A stretch of DNA of 64,000 nt from Bacillota bacterium (GTDB taxonomy: Bacteria > Bacillota > Negativicutes > DSM-13327), in NCBI GenBank assembly GCA_017889585.1, contig JAGFZX010000012.1, forward strand, positions 1 to 64,000. The letters run 5' to 3'. The notes beneath the pieces were generated by a model. It ran no database searches. It had not been told where the DNA came from and worked only from the letters and a program-made list of their open reading frames with translations. The first letter of the stretch is position 1; every line of letters begins with the position of its first letter. Position numbers and translations under genes: made by a program. Below are positions 26,203-34,445 of the stretch, one piece after another.

Positions 26203-26931
26203 TTATTCTATCTTTACGATAACCTTATCAATAATCTGTCGAGCAGTGGTCACAATAGAGATATTAGAGTACAATTCACCATCACTACCGTCTGGACTAC
26301 TATGACCAACAAGACTCATTTGATATTCCCTGGATCCCTGAGATACATCAACCACCGCTGAATACACTAGTGCAGGTTGACCTCCGTCTTTTGTCCCTAC
26401 AGTACCATTTTTCCCATCCTTGGTATAGTATTCGTTATAGTCAAATGAGTTATTAATCTCCATTTTTACCACAAATTTTTTTGGACAGTGATTTATTGTA
26501 TTTCTAATGGTTAAATCGTGTTTTGGCGTTGCCGCAGTCACTGTGTCATTCAATAGCAAGCCTCTTTGTTTGTGCCACCAATAAGGTAACGCCTCTATTC
26601 TTTCTGGCGTGTTATCCCCCGAATTCCGTGTCCATTGATAAAACTTTTCAGTCACATAATAAGTGCTAATGTATTTTCCATCTAAGTCTTCAATCCATAT
26701 GGCATAAGTGGGTGTGGCAGTTATAATCATAGCTATTTGGTGAAACCAATAAGGACCATATGTAATCCTAACTCCCATATTTCCACCCACAATTTCCCTA
26801 TCATTTCTGATGATTAACGTGTTTGACGCAGTAAATCGGGAATTTGTTGCTCCCCAAAATAATACTACCAAAATAAATGGTATCCATATACACTTCTTAC
26901 TTACTGCACCACTTAGCAATCTCCTACTCAT
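26203..26931 (-). CDS. Exported or anchored protein, DUF2271-like
   Basis: 242 residues with one N-terminal membrane segment (WIPFILVVLFWGATN). The body has TYAIWIEDLDGKYISTYYVT and a following Trp-rich part (ALPYWWHKQRG), resembling DUF2271 proteins as I recall them, which occur with flavin-based extracytoplasmic electron transfer. It follows the exported protein at 26962 by 30 bases with GGAGGG upstream, so the two form an operon. The family call is tentative. Confidence 0.55.
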   Translation of the reverse strand: MSRRLLSGAVSKKCIWIPFILVVLFWGATNSRFTASNTLIIRNDREIVGGNMGVRITYGPYWFHQIAMIITATPTYAIWIEDLDGKYISTYYVTEKFYQWTRNSGDNTPERIEALPYWWHKQRGLLLNDTVTAATPKHDLTIRNTINHCPKKFVVKMEINNSFDYNEYYTKDGKNGTVGTKDGGQPALVYSAVVDVSQGSREYQMSLVGHSSPDGSDGELYSNISIVTTARQIIDKVIVKIE

Positions 26932-26961
26932 ATCTACCCTCCCTACTTACAGGGTCCAACT

Positions 26962-27534
26962 CTATTGAGTTATTACGCCATTGACCTTTTGGGCAACAAT
27001 GTCTACCGCTTTACGAACAGCTTTCACCACAGTTACTTTTTTTCCTACAAAGGTATATGGAATATATGTTTCATTGATACTCGTACTTCCTATCTCTTCT
27101 GCCAATACATATTGGTTCTTAATTGCATCATATAGACGAACTTTTAAGGTAGCTTCAGACTTAATCGCCTGATAACAAATGATTTGAGTAATATCAGACT
27201 TCGTAGGCAGTATCTCTACTACAAGTACTAAATTGGCACCAGTCTTGGCGGCCAAACAAGAAAGTTCTGGTTTCTCAGCCTTCCCCATTTCTTCAAAGCC
27301 ATTGTTTTTTATTATATCTTGCAGTTCATTCTCCTTAGTAACGACAACCTTTAACTCTTTCTCTAAGTGTTTATACACTTCATTCTTTAGCTCAATACCA
27401 TAATTTTCCTTGGATTTGTCTACAACAACCACAACAGTAACATCCTTGTAATCATTAGCCCAACACACTAATGTTGACCCGAAACAAACCATCGTCATTA
27501 TAATTGCACACAGACTTCTTTTTACTATGCTCAC
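26962..27534 (-). CDS. Exported protein of unknown function
   Basis: 190 residues with a signal peptide (RSLCAIIMTMVCFGSTLVCWA). The mature part alternates short strands and helices (DVTVVVVVDKSKENYGIELK; AAKTGANLVLVVEILP) and could be a small periplasmic binding or assembly protein. The GTG start has GGAGG upstream. It begins a two-gene unit with 26203-26931, and a MarR-type operator copy lies in its promoter region. Confidence 0.65.
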   Translation of the reverse strand: MSIVKRSLCAIIMTMVCFGSTLVCWANDYKDVTVVVVVDKSKENYGIELKNEVYKHLEKELKVVVTKENELQDIIKNNGFEEMGKAEKPELSCLAAKTGANLVLVVEILPTKSDITQIICYQAIKSEATLKVRLYDAIKNQYVLAEEIGSTSINETYIPYTFVGKKVTVVKAVRKAVDIVAQKVNGVITQ

Positions 27535-27570
27535 GATTAGACCTCCTTATTTCTCTTTTATATACGAAAA

Positions 27571-27597
27571 CAAATTAGTTTCATAAAGCTAACTATC
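27571..27597. promoter_or_regulatory. Second copy of the MarR-type operator
   Basis: TTAGTTTCATAAAGCTAA at 27575-27592 matches the core of the perfect palindrome at 28082-28113 with two changes. It lies about 40 bases upstream of the exported-protein gene. Confidence 0.6.
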
Positions 27598-27609
27598 TGT
27601 CTATTTAAA

Positions 27610-27630
27610 ACCCGCGTACTAGTCGCGGGT
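27610..27630 (-). terminator. Terminator overlapping the marR stop codon
   Basis: ACCCGCG/CGCGGGT stem (27610-27616 with 27624-27630); the TAG stop of the regulator lies in the loop, and TTTTAAAT follows on the minus strand. Confidence 0.7.
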
Positions 27631-28065
27631 AGTATTGTTTATGACTTTCCCTAAAAGACAGGTAAACGTTTCTCTTTCGCCTTCATTTAATGCCCCAATA
27701 ATTTGATTGGCAAAATGATAGTACCCCATATCTTCAATTTGAATTAATTTCTTTCCTTTCATTGATAAACTCACATGGATTACACGCAGATCAGTTTCTG
27801 AGGGAATTTTCTCAATATATTCCCGTTGCAATAGTTTATTTAAAGCAACAGTTACGGTTGATTTTTGCACACCAATCTTTTCTGCAAGCTCGGTTATCGT
27901 AGGATTGCCCATTTCTTTTATAGCATGTAGATAATGCAATTGGGTTATCGTCAAATTAAATAATTCTTTACCATCAGGAGCCTCCTCCTTATATTTTCTC
28001 ATACATTCACGCATGGAATCAGATATACTATTAATTGCCTTGACAATTACATCTTCAATCGGCAT
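27619..28065 (-). CDS. MarR-family transcriptional regulator
   Basis: 148 residues with a winged helix (NPTITELAEKIGVQKSTVTV, wing with ETDLRVIHVSLS) flanked by dimerisation helices. GGGAGA lies upstream of the ATG. A 32-bp perfect palindrome sits 17 bases before its start and copies of the core precede the exported-protein operon and azlC, so it probably represses itself and both neighbours. Ligand unknown. Confidence 0.88.
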   Translation of the reverse strand: MPIEDVIVKAINSISDSMRECMRKYKEEAPDGKELFNLTITQLHYLHAIKEMGNPTITELAEKIGVQKSTVTVALNKLLQREYIEKIPSETDLRVIHVSLSMKGKKLIQIEDMGYYHFANQIIGALNEGERETFTCLLGKVINNTTRD

Positions 28066-28081
28066 AATGATAATTCTCCCT

Positions 28082-28113
28082 CATGTAGTTAGTTTTATAA
28101 AACTAACTACATG
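28082..28113. promoter_or_regulatory. 32-bp perfect palindrome, MarR operator
   Basis: CATGTAGTTAGTTTTA and its exact reverse complement fill 28082-28113, between the divergent-looking azlD end and the marR start. Its position fits autorepression. Confidence 0.7.
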
Positions 28114-28160
28114 ATACCGCACTTATTGGGTATTGTCAAGAAAATCATAATATTTTAGCT

Positions 28161-28466
28161 TTAAAAAAGTACATTCATAATAAAAGCTCCTGTTATACCT
28201 CCTACTACCACAAAAATAAGATTCATTTCCCACCAGGCCAGCAATATTGACACGCTACATCCTATAATCGCTGATTCTAAATGACTTGCACCAGTCGAAT
28301 TAAACACTCCAGGAAAAATAAGCGCTCCCAATGCTGCATATGGGATAAATCCCATAAAACCCTTTATGTATCTTGGTAAGCTTACATTTTGCAATAAAAC
28401 TAGCGGTACCATCCGCGGTATATAAGTAACGATAGCCATTGCCAACACTAAATAAATTAAATTCAT
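28161..28466 (-). CDS. azlD: AzlD-family branched-chain amino acid export subunit
   Basis: About 101 residues, four hydrophobic helices, with YIPRMVPLVLL near the N-terminus as in AzlD. It pairs with AzlC for export of branched-chain amino acids. Its ATG overlaps the azlC stop by four bases (ATGA) and has GGAGAGGAG upstream, so it is translated with azlC. The open frame to 28541 is not the start. Confidence 0.87.
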   Translation of the reverse strand: MNLIYLVLAMAIVTYIPRMVPLVLLQNVSLPRYIKGFMGFIPYAALGALIFPGVFNSTGASHLESAIIGCSVSILLAWWEMNLIFVVVGGITGAFIMNVLF

Positions 28467-29182
28467 ACTTGCTCCTCTCCTTTTGAATAGAAAATTGCAC
28501 CTACAGCAGCACTCACTATGGTTGCGACAATGATCCCCCAACTACTTGAAAATCCTGAAAACATAGACGCCCAATAAATCAAGCAGTTTATCATCATAGA
28601 CAACAATGAAACAACCAATACAGGCTTCGACTTTTTTATATGAGGAATTAATAAACCAATAAACATAGCATATAATGCTATTCCCATACTAGCTTTAACT
28701 ACCTCAGGCAAACTAGTTGCAAAAAATAATCCAAGCCAAGTTCCAACATTCCATGAAACAAAAGCTATCGTATTAATACCTAAAATGAAATACTCAGACA
28801 ATTTTTCTGCTTTTTGCAATGCACTCACTGTAAAAGTTTCATCGGTAACACCAAAAGATAATAGTGCTCTCCAGCTTTTAGATACTTCGCTATAAAGACG
28901 TTGTGACAATGTCGCTGTCATAAGAAAGTGGCGTAAATTTAAAAGAAAAGTGGTTATTATAATTTCCCCAAAAGAAGCTCCTAAAACTAATAGATTAATC
29001 CCTATAAATTGACTAGCGCCCGCATAAATCAACAAAGACATTAAAATACTAGTATAGCTAGGGATATCAAGCGACTTTGATAATAATCCAAAAGCAACCG
29101 CAATAGGTATGTAACCGACTGCAACAGGCAGTCCTGCTTTTACTCCTTCAAGAAATTTCATTCTTTTTGAATACATACTCAT
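28463..29182 (-). CDS. azlC: AzlC-family branched-chain amino acid permease
   Basis: About 239 residues with the AzlC pattern GVKAGLPVAVGYIPIAVAFG, IYAGASQFIGINLL and FLLNLRHFLM. With AzlD it exports branched-chain amino acids or analogues. Start at 29182 is chosen because GGAGG lies five bases upstream; the frame runs open to 29239 but that region contains a partial MarR operator and is probably promoter. Confidence 0.88.
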   Translation of the reverse strand: MSMYSKRMKFLEGVKAGLPVAVGYIPIAVAFGLLSKSLDIPSYTSILMSLLIYAGASQFIGINLLVLGASFGEIIITTFLLNLRHFLMTATLSQRLYSEVSKSWRALLSFGVTDETFTVSALQKAEKLSEYFILGINTIAFVSWNVGTWLGLFFATSLPEVVKASMGIALYAMFIGLLIPHIKKSKPVLVVSLLSMMINCLIYWASMFSGFSSSWGIIVATIVSAAVGAIFYSKGEEQV

Positions 29183-29222
29183 CTTTTCCTCCATCTTACT
29201 TATATTTGCCTCACATTTAGGA

Positions 29223-29239
29223 GTTAGTTTTATAACCAC
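29223..29239. promoter_or_regulatory. Partial MarR-type operator before azlCD
   Basis: GTTAGTTTTATAACCAC repeats the left half and centre of the 28082-28113 palindrome. It sits about 40 bases before the azlC start. Confidence 0.5.
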
Positions 29240-29270
29240 TTCAAATACATTTTAATTAAAGCGGCCCTTC

Positions 29271-30080
29271 TTATTCAGACCGCTCTCCCGTAACAACATA
29301 TTGCAAATCTGGATTGTTCCGCCAAAGTTCATCTAGCTGTTCTGCGCCAAAGTGATGTGTGATAGCCTCTATCATAATATCATGTCTAATAAATTCAGTT
29401 GCTACTAATACTAAGGCAGGATCATGGGTTTTTACAGCCCAAGAACTTGAATGATCAAGAAAATTTGCAATTATAACTTCATCTTTATCTCGAACTGCTA
29501 TCGTTAAATTTCCGCCTATACGATGTTTGACAACATCAGGGGGCATATAGTCATGATGGAAAGTAACCCCTAACCGACAATCCTGATTGCCAAAGACGAT
29601 AGATAACACTTTTACATCACGTTTTTCGGCATCTTCTACCTTGCTGGCCAGCAATAATGCTTGTTGATTCCAAACGGAAAGCCATAATTCTTGCTTTGCT
29701 TCATCAATAATGCTTAGCAGTTCATCCATGACTGGCTCATAACCATCAATATGGGAAATTACATTTACGTCCCCGCCCTGCTCTAGCGAGCCTAATGATT
29801 TATCCAAGAAATCAAACGTAGCATCCATGTTTCTACGCACACGTTTGAGAAATTCTAGTACTGGCACGGGAGAATACTTAAGAGGATCAGAAGGTATAAT
29901 ATAGATAGCTCCTCGATCAGTTAATTTATTGATAACCTCATAAATCATAGAACGTGGAACCCCTGAACGTTTACTAAGTTCATAGCCAGTAATAGCAGAA
30001 TTCTGTAAGAGTGCTATATAAGCTTTTGATTCATATTGGGAAAAACCAAGTTTCTGTATTTCTGCCAGTATTTTTTCCAT
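29271..30080 (-). CDS. TrmB-family transcriptional regulator
   Basis: About 269 residues. The N-terminal winged helix (LGFSQYESKAYIALLQNS, GYELSKRSGVPRSMIYEVIN) is TrmB type, followed by a short coiled linker and the TrmB effector domain (IDEAKQELWLSVWN). It would bind a sugar-like or other small ligand. The ATG at 30080 follows AAGGGG; upstream in-frame starts (30086, 30140) are less likely. It is upstream of azlCD in the same direction and may regulate it. Confidence 0.83.
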   Translation of the reverse strand: MEKILAEIQKLGFSQYESKAYIALLQNSAITGYELSKRSGVPRSMIYEVINKLTDRGAIYIIPSDPLKYSPVPVLEFLKRVRRNMDATFDFLDKSLGSLEQGGDVNVISHIDGYEPVMDELLSIIDEAKQELWLSVWNQQALLLASKVEDAEKRDVKVLSIVFGNQDCRLGVTFHHDYMPPDVVKHRIGGNLTIAVRDKDEVIIANFLDHSSSWAVKTHDPALVLVATEFIRHDIMIEAITHHFGAEQLDELWRNNPDLQYVVTGERSE

Positions 30081-30237
30081 AGACATCCCCTTAGGTGTTA
30101 TTGTTATAACTACTATATTATACATCTTCGAAATTGTCAATCATTGGATATAAACCTATACTATTCTCAAAAATATTTAAATAACTACAATAAAAGCCCT
30201 GTAACGCATTATTTTATCTGCTTTACAAGACTTTTTC

Positions 30238-30274
30238 CATTATAAATGATACGGTTCTTCTCCATCATTAATCT
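30238..30274. repeat. Interspersed repeat family 4, copy 1
   Basis: TTATAAATGATACGGTTCTT followed by an ATCATTAA word, also found at 41726-41762. The ATGAT/ATCAT arms make a small foldback. Confidence 0.45.
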
Positions 30275-30444
30275 TAAACTTCCTTTTCGCCTGCAATTCT
30301 ATAAACAAAGTACTATTTTGTTGCAACAATATGAAAACTTTTGATTAAAAATTAACACTTAAAAAGGATTTTACATTTGAAATATATAAAATACTATACT
30401 ACATCTTTTATCAAAATTATTAAATAAATATAGTGAGGCATATT

Positions 30445-30765
30445 ATGAGACAACTAGAAAAATCATACCTACAACTATTTATATTATTCTGTTTTGCGGT
30501 CAGCCTAGCAACTATTTTCCCTTCGATTACTCTATCCCATCAACCAATAATCTCAAACCAAATCACATACCTTGACGACTGCGCAGCTGACAATTTTGCA
30601 CCACAATCTAAAACTGCTTATGTTGGTAATTCCTATATAAGGATATTTCATCATGCCAGATGCCAATATACGAGACTGATATCTGATAAGCATAGAATAT
30701 ATTTTAATACTCGGGAGGAAGCTGTTAGGTCTATGTATGGGGCTTGTAAGGTTTGTAGGCCTTAA
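30445..30765 (+). CDS. Exported protein with Ada-type metal-binding domain
   Basis: 106 residues from the ATG at 30445 (GAGG upstream). A signal peptide (LQLFILFCFAVSLATIFP) is followed by a domain with YVGNSYIRIFHHARCQY, ISDKHRIYFNTREEA and a terminal CKVCRP. This matches the small Cys-zinc domain of Ada that also occurs alone or beside secreted nucleases. It probably binds zinc outside the membrane; function unknown. Confidence 0.7.
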   Translation: MRQLEKSYLQLFILFCFAVSLATIFPSITLSHQPIISNQITYLDDCAADNFAPQSKTAYVGNSYIRIFHHARCQYTRLISDKHRIYFNTREEAVRSMYGACKVCRP

Positions 30766-30802
30766 AACATAGTCTACGTTCTACAATAAAATTATAACTT
30801 AT

Positions 30803-30892
30803 GGTGATATTGGTATCCTAACAGCTGTGTATGGACGCAATCCAGATGGTACTATTGTTGAGCTACAAAAAAACTGGCACAAAAGCCGATAA
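30803..30892 (+). pseudogene. Glyoxalase/VOC-family C-terminal relic
   Basis: GDIGILTAVYGRNPDGTIVE followed by LQKNWHKSR and a stop. The DPDGxxVEL-like signature of VOC proteins is clear, but only the last strand remains. Confidence 0.55.
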
Positions 30893-30978
30893 ATGACCGA
30901 TAAGAGTATTATAACTATCAAAAACGAACTATATAAAATCAGCGAAGCATTAAATAAAGCACAATTAGATAATGCAAT

Positions 30979-31013
30979 AAGAGAGATATCATTTTATGAA
31001 TGATATCTCTCTT
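30979..31013. terminator. Strong hairpin terminator
   Basis: A perfect 14-bp stem AAGAGAGATATCAT/ATGATATCTCTCTT (30979-30992 with 31000-31013) followed by TTATTTAG on the plus strand, behind the exported Ada-domain gene and a short relic region. Confidence 0.65.
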
Positions 31014-31041
31014 ATTTAGTTATAGCCTTGAAATGGCCTTT

Positions 31042-31093
31042 TTTTTCGCCGTTACACATGATACAGGTCTGCGTATCATTAATAAAGGCTAAG
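31042..31093. repeat. REP-like palindromic repeat, copy 1
   Basis: TTTTCGCCGTTA, then ATGATAC and GTATCAT in inverted arrangement, then AGGCTAAG. The reverse complement of 41791-41844 has the same order of words. Confidence 0.5.
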
Positions 31094-31220
31094 TTTTAAT
31101 TAGTCTTAAAAAAGCAAAACAGGTCTCGTGTTTCTAAGAAACACCTTTCCCACTATTTCCTTCTTACAATGCGCTACACATCATACCCGTCTCATTAGTT
31201 ATTTCCGCCTAGGTCATCCA

Positions 31221-32423
31221 TCAACTCTTCTTGTTTAAAATCGGGTCTATCATGATTACATTTGGGCCTGATTGACTAGGTTCCCTTACAAACATAGTGA
31301 GGATAAAGCCGAGTATCGGTAGTAAAACCAGTATATCGAAAACAAAGGTAATTCCCCAATAGTCCGCTACTCGCCCTAAACCTAGAACGCCCATCGTTCC
31401 TAATCCTACACTAAAACCAAGGGTAAAACCGGAAGCCATCCCTACATTTTTCGGCATCATTTTTTGCGTCAATACTAAACTACTGGTTGCAGTTGCCGAT
31501 AGCAAAATACCTACAAAAGCTAAAATGATAAAAATCCATATACCGCTAGCTGATAAAAAACAGTACATTAATAAAGCTATGGGCAGAATGGAATATAGCA
31601 TAACCAACTTACTTCCATATCTGTCGCTCAAAATTCCTCCGAACATAGTTCCTATTGCACCTGCCGCTAAATAGACAGTAAGAAGAGAACTGGCATATAT
31701 CCCACTTCCTCCTAAATACGAAACATAATATAAAGGTACAAAGGTACTAATCCCTGATGTAACAGTAGCTCGGGTTAGAATCATGCCCAATAACGCCAAG
31801 AGGGACCAATTGGCACATTCTTTGAGTGTTCCCAGGCTTCCCTTGCCTTTAATCTCCGGACGTGGAATTTTATTCATTTCATAAAATAAAGCAACACCAA
31901 TAACAATACTGGGAAACATATAAATAATAATTCGCAGACTTTGCCCCTCTAAAAGCAGTATCGCTAGTAGCATTGACCCTAAAGCTACACCAGCATACCC
32001 TCCCAATGAAAAAATACTGACTGCTTTCCCCTTTTCTCGTCCTCCAATAAAGTTTACTGTTTTCGCAGCTTCAGGGTGAAAAGCTGAATTTCCTAGTCCG
32101 CTAATGGCTGTACACACCATAACTAGATAATAGCTAGGAACCAATAAGGATAAAGCCATGAATATGCCTGTAATCATACAACCTACAGGCATTATCCAAG
32201 GACGGTGCTTTTGATCGCTTAGATATCCAAACAAGGGCTGACTAATCGAAGATGCTACATTTTGCGTTAATACAATAGCACTGACTTCAGCATAAGACAA
32301 AGCAAATTTGGCTTTTAAAAAAGGTAGTGCTACATAAAGGGCACCTGGTGATAAGTCGGCGACCAAATGACCAAGTGCAATAAGCCAAATTGTTTTAGGT
32401 ACATTTTTAAACAGCTTAAACAA
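31221..32423 (-). CDS. MFS transporter, fosmidomycin-resistance (Fsr) type
   Basis: 400 residues, about twelve membrane helices. The opening (LIALGHLVADLSPGALYVAL) and GNSAFHPEAAKTV are typical of the Fsr subgroup of the major facilitator superfamily. The TTG start has GGAGTGAT upstream. An intrinsic terminator lies 40 bases before the start, suggesting transcription attenuation in the leader. Confidence 0.8.
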   Translation of the reverse strand: MFKLFKNVPKTIWLIALGHLVADLSPGALYVALPFLKAKFALSYAEVSAIVLTQNVASSISQPLFGYLSDQKHRPWIMPVGCMITGIFMALSLLVPSYYLVMVCTAISGLGNSAFHPEAAKTVNFIGGREKGKAVSIFSLGGYAGVALGSMLLAILLLEGQSLRIIIYMFPSIVIGVALFYEMNKIPRPEIKGKGSLGTLKECANWSLLALLGMILTRATVTSGISTFVPLYYVSYLGGSGIYASSLLTVYLAAGAIGTMFGGILSDRYGSKLVMLYSILPIALLMYCFLSASGIWIFIILAFVGILLSATATSSLVLTQKMMPKNVGMASGFTLGFSVGLGTMGVLGLGRVADYWGITFVFDILVLLPILGFILTMFVREPSQSGPNVIMIDPILNKKS

Positions 32424-32463
32424 TCTTTATCACTCCAATAATAATTCCATCCAACTAAAAAAA

Positions 32464-32486
32464 TCTAAAAGCCAGCCGAAGCTGGC
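32464..32486 (-). terminator. Leader terminator or attenuator of the Fsr-like gene
   Basis: GCCAGC-TTCG-GCTGGC stem (32471-32486) followed on the minus strand by TTTTAGATTTTTTT, ending about 40 bases before the gene start. A small GAACG/CGTTC hairpin lies immediately upstream. No minus-strand gene is seen upstream that it could end. Confidence 0.6.
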
Positions 32487-32694
32487 AGAACGCACTACGT
32501 TCCAAGTTATTACGCTCAATAATCTAGTAAGGCTTCTTCAACTGACCTGCATTGGATTTTTTTTAGCCCATTTTTTTACTTCTCTTAAATATACAAAACT
32601 CCTGCCCCTATTTAAAAATTACCAGTTTTAGAGTCTCAAAAAACAAGGCTGTATTTTGCTAGGTTTGGAGAAACTAAAGTATGGAGGTACTATC

Positions 32695-32724
32695 ATGGCA
32701 ATTTTTTTAAAAAGCAAGGAGTAA
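32695..32724 (+). CDS. Possible nine-residue leader peptide
   Basis: MAIFLKSKE with GGAGG about eight bases upstream of its ATG. It precedes the 70-residue ORF by 28 bases. Too short to judge by content. Confidence 0.25.
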   Translation: MAIFLKSKE

Positions 32725-32752
32725 GCAATGCAATAAAAAGGAGAAAATTCTT

Positions 32753-32965
32753 ATGTCCCAAAATCACATAAATTTTGGCGGTGTAGGATTTAGCAAAAAA
32801 GCATCAACAACAAAGAATCACTTCATCAACAACCTGCCTGAAACTAAACGACAGTCATCATTTCAAGAAAAAGAAGAGCTACAATCAGCGGGAATGATCG
32901 AAACTACTAACGATTTCACTCATAATCACAATAAGGATATAGACAGTATTATTGAAGAATACTAA
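32753..32965 (+). CDS. Small hydrophilic protein, 70 residues
   Basis: MSQNHINFGGVGFSKKAS opens a Ser/Asn/His-rich protein without hydrophobic core, probably disordered, ending DIDSIIEEY. AAAAGGAGA lies upstream of the ATG. No family recognised. Confidence 0.5.
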   Translation: MSQNHINFGGVGFSKKASTTKNHFINNLPETKRQSSFQEKEELQSAGMIETTNDFTHNHNKDIDSIIEEY

Positions 32966-33303
32966 GAGCTTTCTATCCAAGACATTCCTCTGAATGTCAC
33001 CCCTTAAATAAGCCGATAAAAAAAGTATAACTTTGGGAAGGGGTAATCTCATCTTACCAAGAAAGACTGTGCCTATCCATCATATTTTTACCCCAAGACG
33101 CTCCACTCCCTAAAGATTTCACTATCAACAGCATATTCTGCGTCGTGGCTGCACAATCAGCTTCAATAACTTTTCCGTCTTCTTTCCTGAAACAAAAACT
33201 ATAGTAGAGGCCTCTTGAAAAACATTGAAATTCTCACTTTTAAACTAAGCTAAAATATACTTCCATTATCTTTAGAAATAAAAATCGAGGAGCTGAAAAT
33301 GTT

Positions 33304-33459
33304 ATGGAGAACAAACTTAGCGTTTACGATATGGATATAATGAATTCCTCCCCAACATATCAATCGGATTATGCCCCAGAACTCCCTATCTCTCATTCTA
33401 GCGTTGCTAGTAATAATGAGCATGAAAACAAACAATCAATTAAACCACTTTCATCGTAA
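33304..33459 (+). CDS. Small hydrophilic protein, 51 residues
   Basis: ATG at 33304 with GAGGAG upstream opens MENKLSVYDMDIMNSSPTYQ and continues with a Ser/Asn-rich end (VASNNEHENKQ). A long perfect palindrome that can terminate transcription follows 60 bases later. Similar in character to the 70-residue ORF before it; not recognised. Confidence 0.45.
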   Translation: MENKLSVYDMDIMNSSPTYQSDYAPELPISHSSVASNNEHENKQSIKPLSS

Positions 33460-33519
33460 TCACTTTATTGCTTAAATACTCTATACGATGTCAAAAATTG
33501 GTTTTACCAATGGGAAAGC

Positions 33520-33578
33520 CTAGTTATAAAAATAAGAAACCGATGGTTAAACCATCGGTTTCTTATTTTTATAACTAG
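33520..33578. terminator. 29-bp perfect inverted repeat, bidirectional terminator
   Basis: Arms 33520-33548 and 33550-33578 are exact reverse complements around a single base. The GC-rich apex (AAACCGATGGTT) and T-rich outer arm act as stem plus U-tract in both directions, separating the small plus-strand ORFs from the minus-strand regulator. Confidence 0.75.
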
Positions 33579-33673
33579 AGTAGGCATCCCTCCATTAGTT
33601 CTCAATTTTGCTATGCTTGATCTACATCGTTTAATTGATAAGCCTTCTTTTTTAGACTGGCGAATTTTCCAAC

Positions 33674-34348
33674 CTAGATATCAAACTTAATGTTGCTTCC
33701 GTTTGTCACATTAAATTCTCTAACATGCACGGAAAGCTCAAGTAATTGCTTTTTATCGATGAAAATAATTGAATTTTTTTCTTTTCTTATCAAACCCTTC
33801 TTTATAAACTTATTAATTACATTATACAAACCCTTTCTGCTCATGGGAAAAATGTTGCATAATTCACTCGTGTTTTTAAACTTGAAGATGTCACCTTCCG
33901 AGCTTTTCAACAGGTAAAAAGCAAACATTTCCTCTGATGTAAACAGATTCTTCATCATCAGCTTTTTGTACATATAATATATTCGATTGCTGATTTTATA
34001 TAAGAACACTTTTAGAAACTCGGGATTCTTTTGTAATTTGTTGAAAATATCTTTACTTATTTTCAAGAGTGAAACATTACTCGCGGCTTTAATATCACAA
34101 AACAGATTTTGTTCATACATATAACTAAATTTGCCTACAAATTCATTTTTAGAAAGTTCATCTACCAAAAAGTTCTTGCCATACTCAGTAATGCATTCCA
34201 CTCTAACATTCCCGTCTAAAATATAAAAGATCTCTGTAAAATTTTCATCAGAACGCGCTATGTATTGTCCTTTTTTAAAATTCACAATCGCTATCTCATT
34301 CAAATATTCTTTTATAAAGCCATATAAGTATATATCGTCCAGCTCCAT
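33674..34348 (-). CDS. Crp/Fnr-family transcriptional regulator
   Basis: 224 residues. The N-terminal cyclic-nucleotide-binding-type barrel (FKKGQYIARSDENFTEIFYI, GNVRVE) is followed by a dimer helix and a C-terminal helix-turn-helix (SELCNIFPMSRKGLYNVINK). No N-terminal Cys cluster for Fe-S binding is seen, so it is not a classical Fnr. It lies directly behind hpdA in the same direction, after a terminator, and is a candidate regulator of hpdBCA. Confidence 0.83.
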   Translation of the reverse strand: MELDDIYLYGFIKEYLNEIAIVNFKKGQYIARSDENFTEIFYILDGNVRVECITEYGKNFLVDELSKNEFVGKFSYMYEQNLFCDIKAASNVSLLKISKDIFNKLQKNPEFLKVFLYKISNRIYYMYKKLMMKNLFTSEEMFAFYLLKSSEGDIFKFKNTSELCNIFPMSRKGLYNVINKFIKKGLIRKEKNSIIFIDKKQLLELSVHVREFNVTNGSNIKFDI

Positions 34349-34391
34349 ATTTACCGATTCCTTTAGCCTTTTTTATAGGTATATTATATAT

Positions 34392-34425
34392 AAAAAAAAT
34401 AGCAATCACAATGCTGCAATTACTA
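34392..34425 (-). terminator. Terminator after hpdA
   Basis: An imperfect stem at 34400-34425 followed by eight Ts on the minus strand, between hpdA and the Crp-type regulator. Confidence 0.5.
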
Positions 34426-34445
34426 TTTTAAAACGTGATTAGCCG

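Noticed and set aside
33060-33210. Minus-strand open stretch with ADCAATTQNMLLIVKSLGSG
   Set aside because: Possibly a gene relic, but no start, no recognisable family and too short to support a call.
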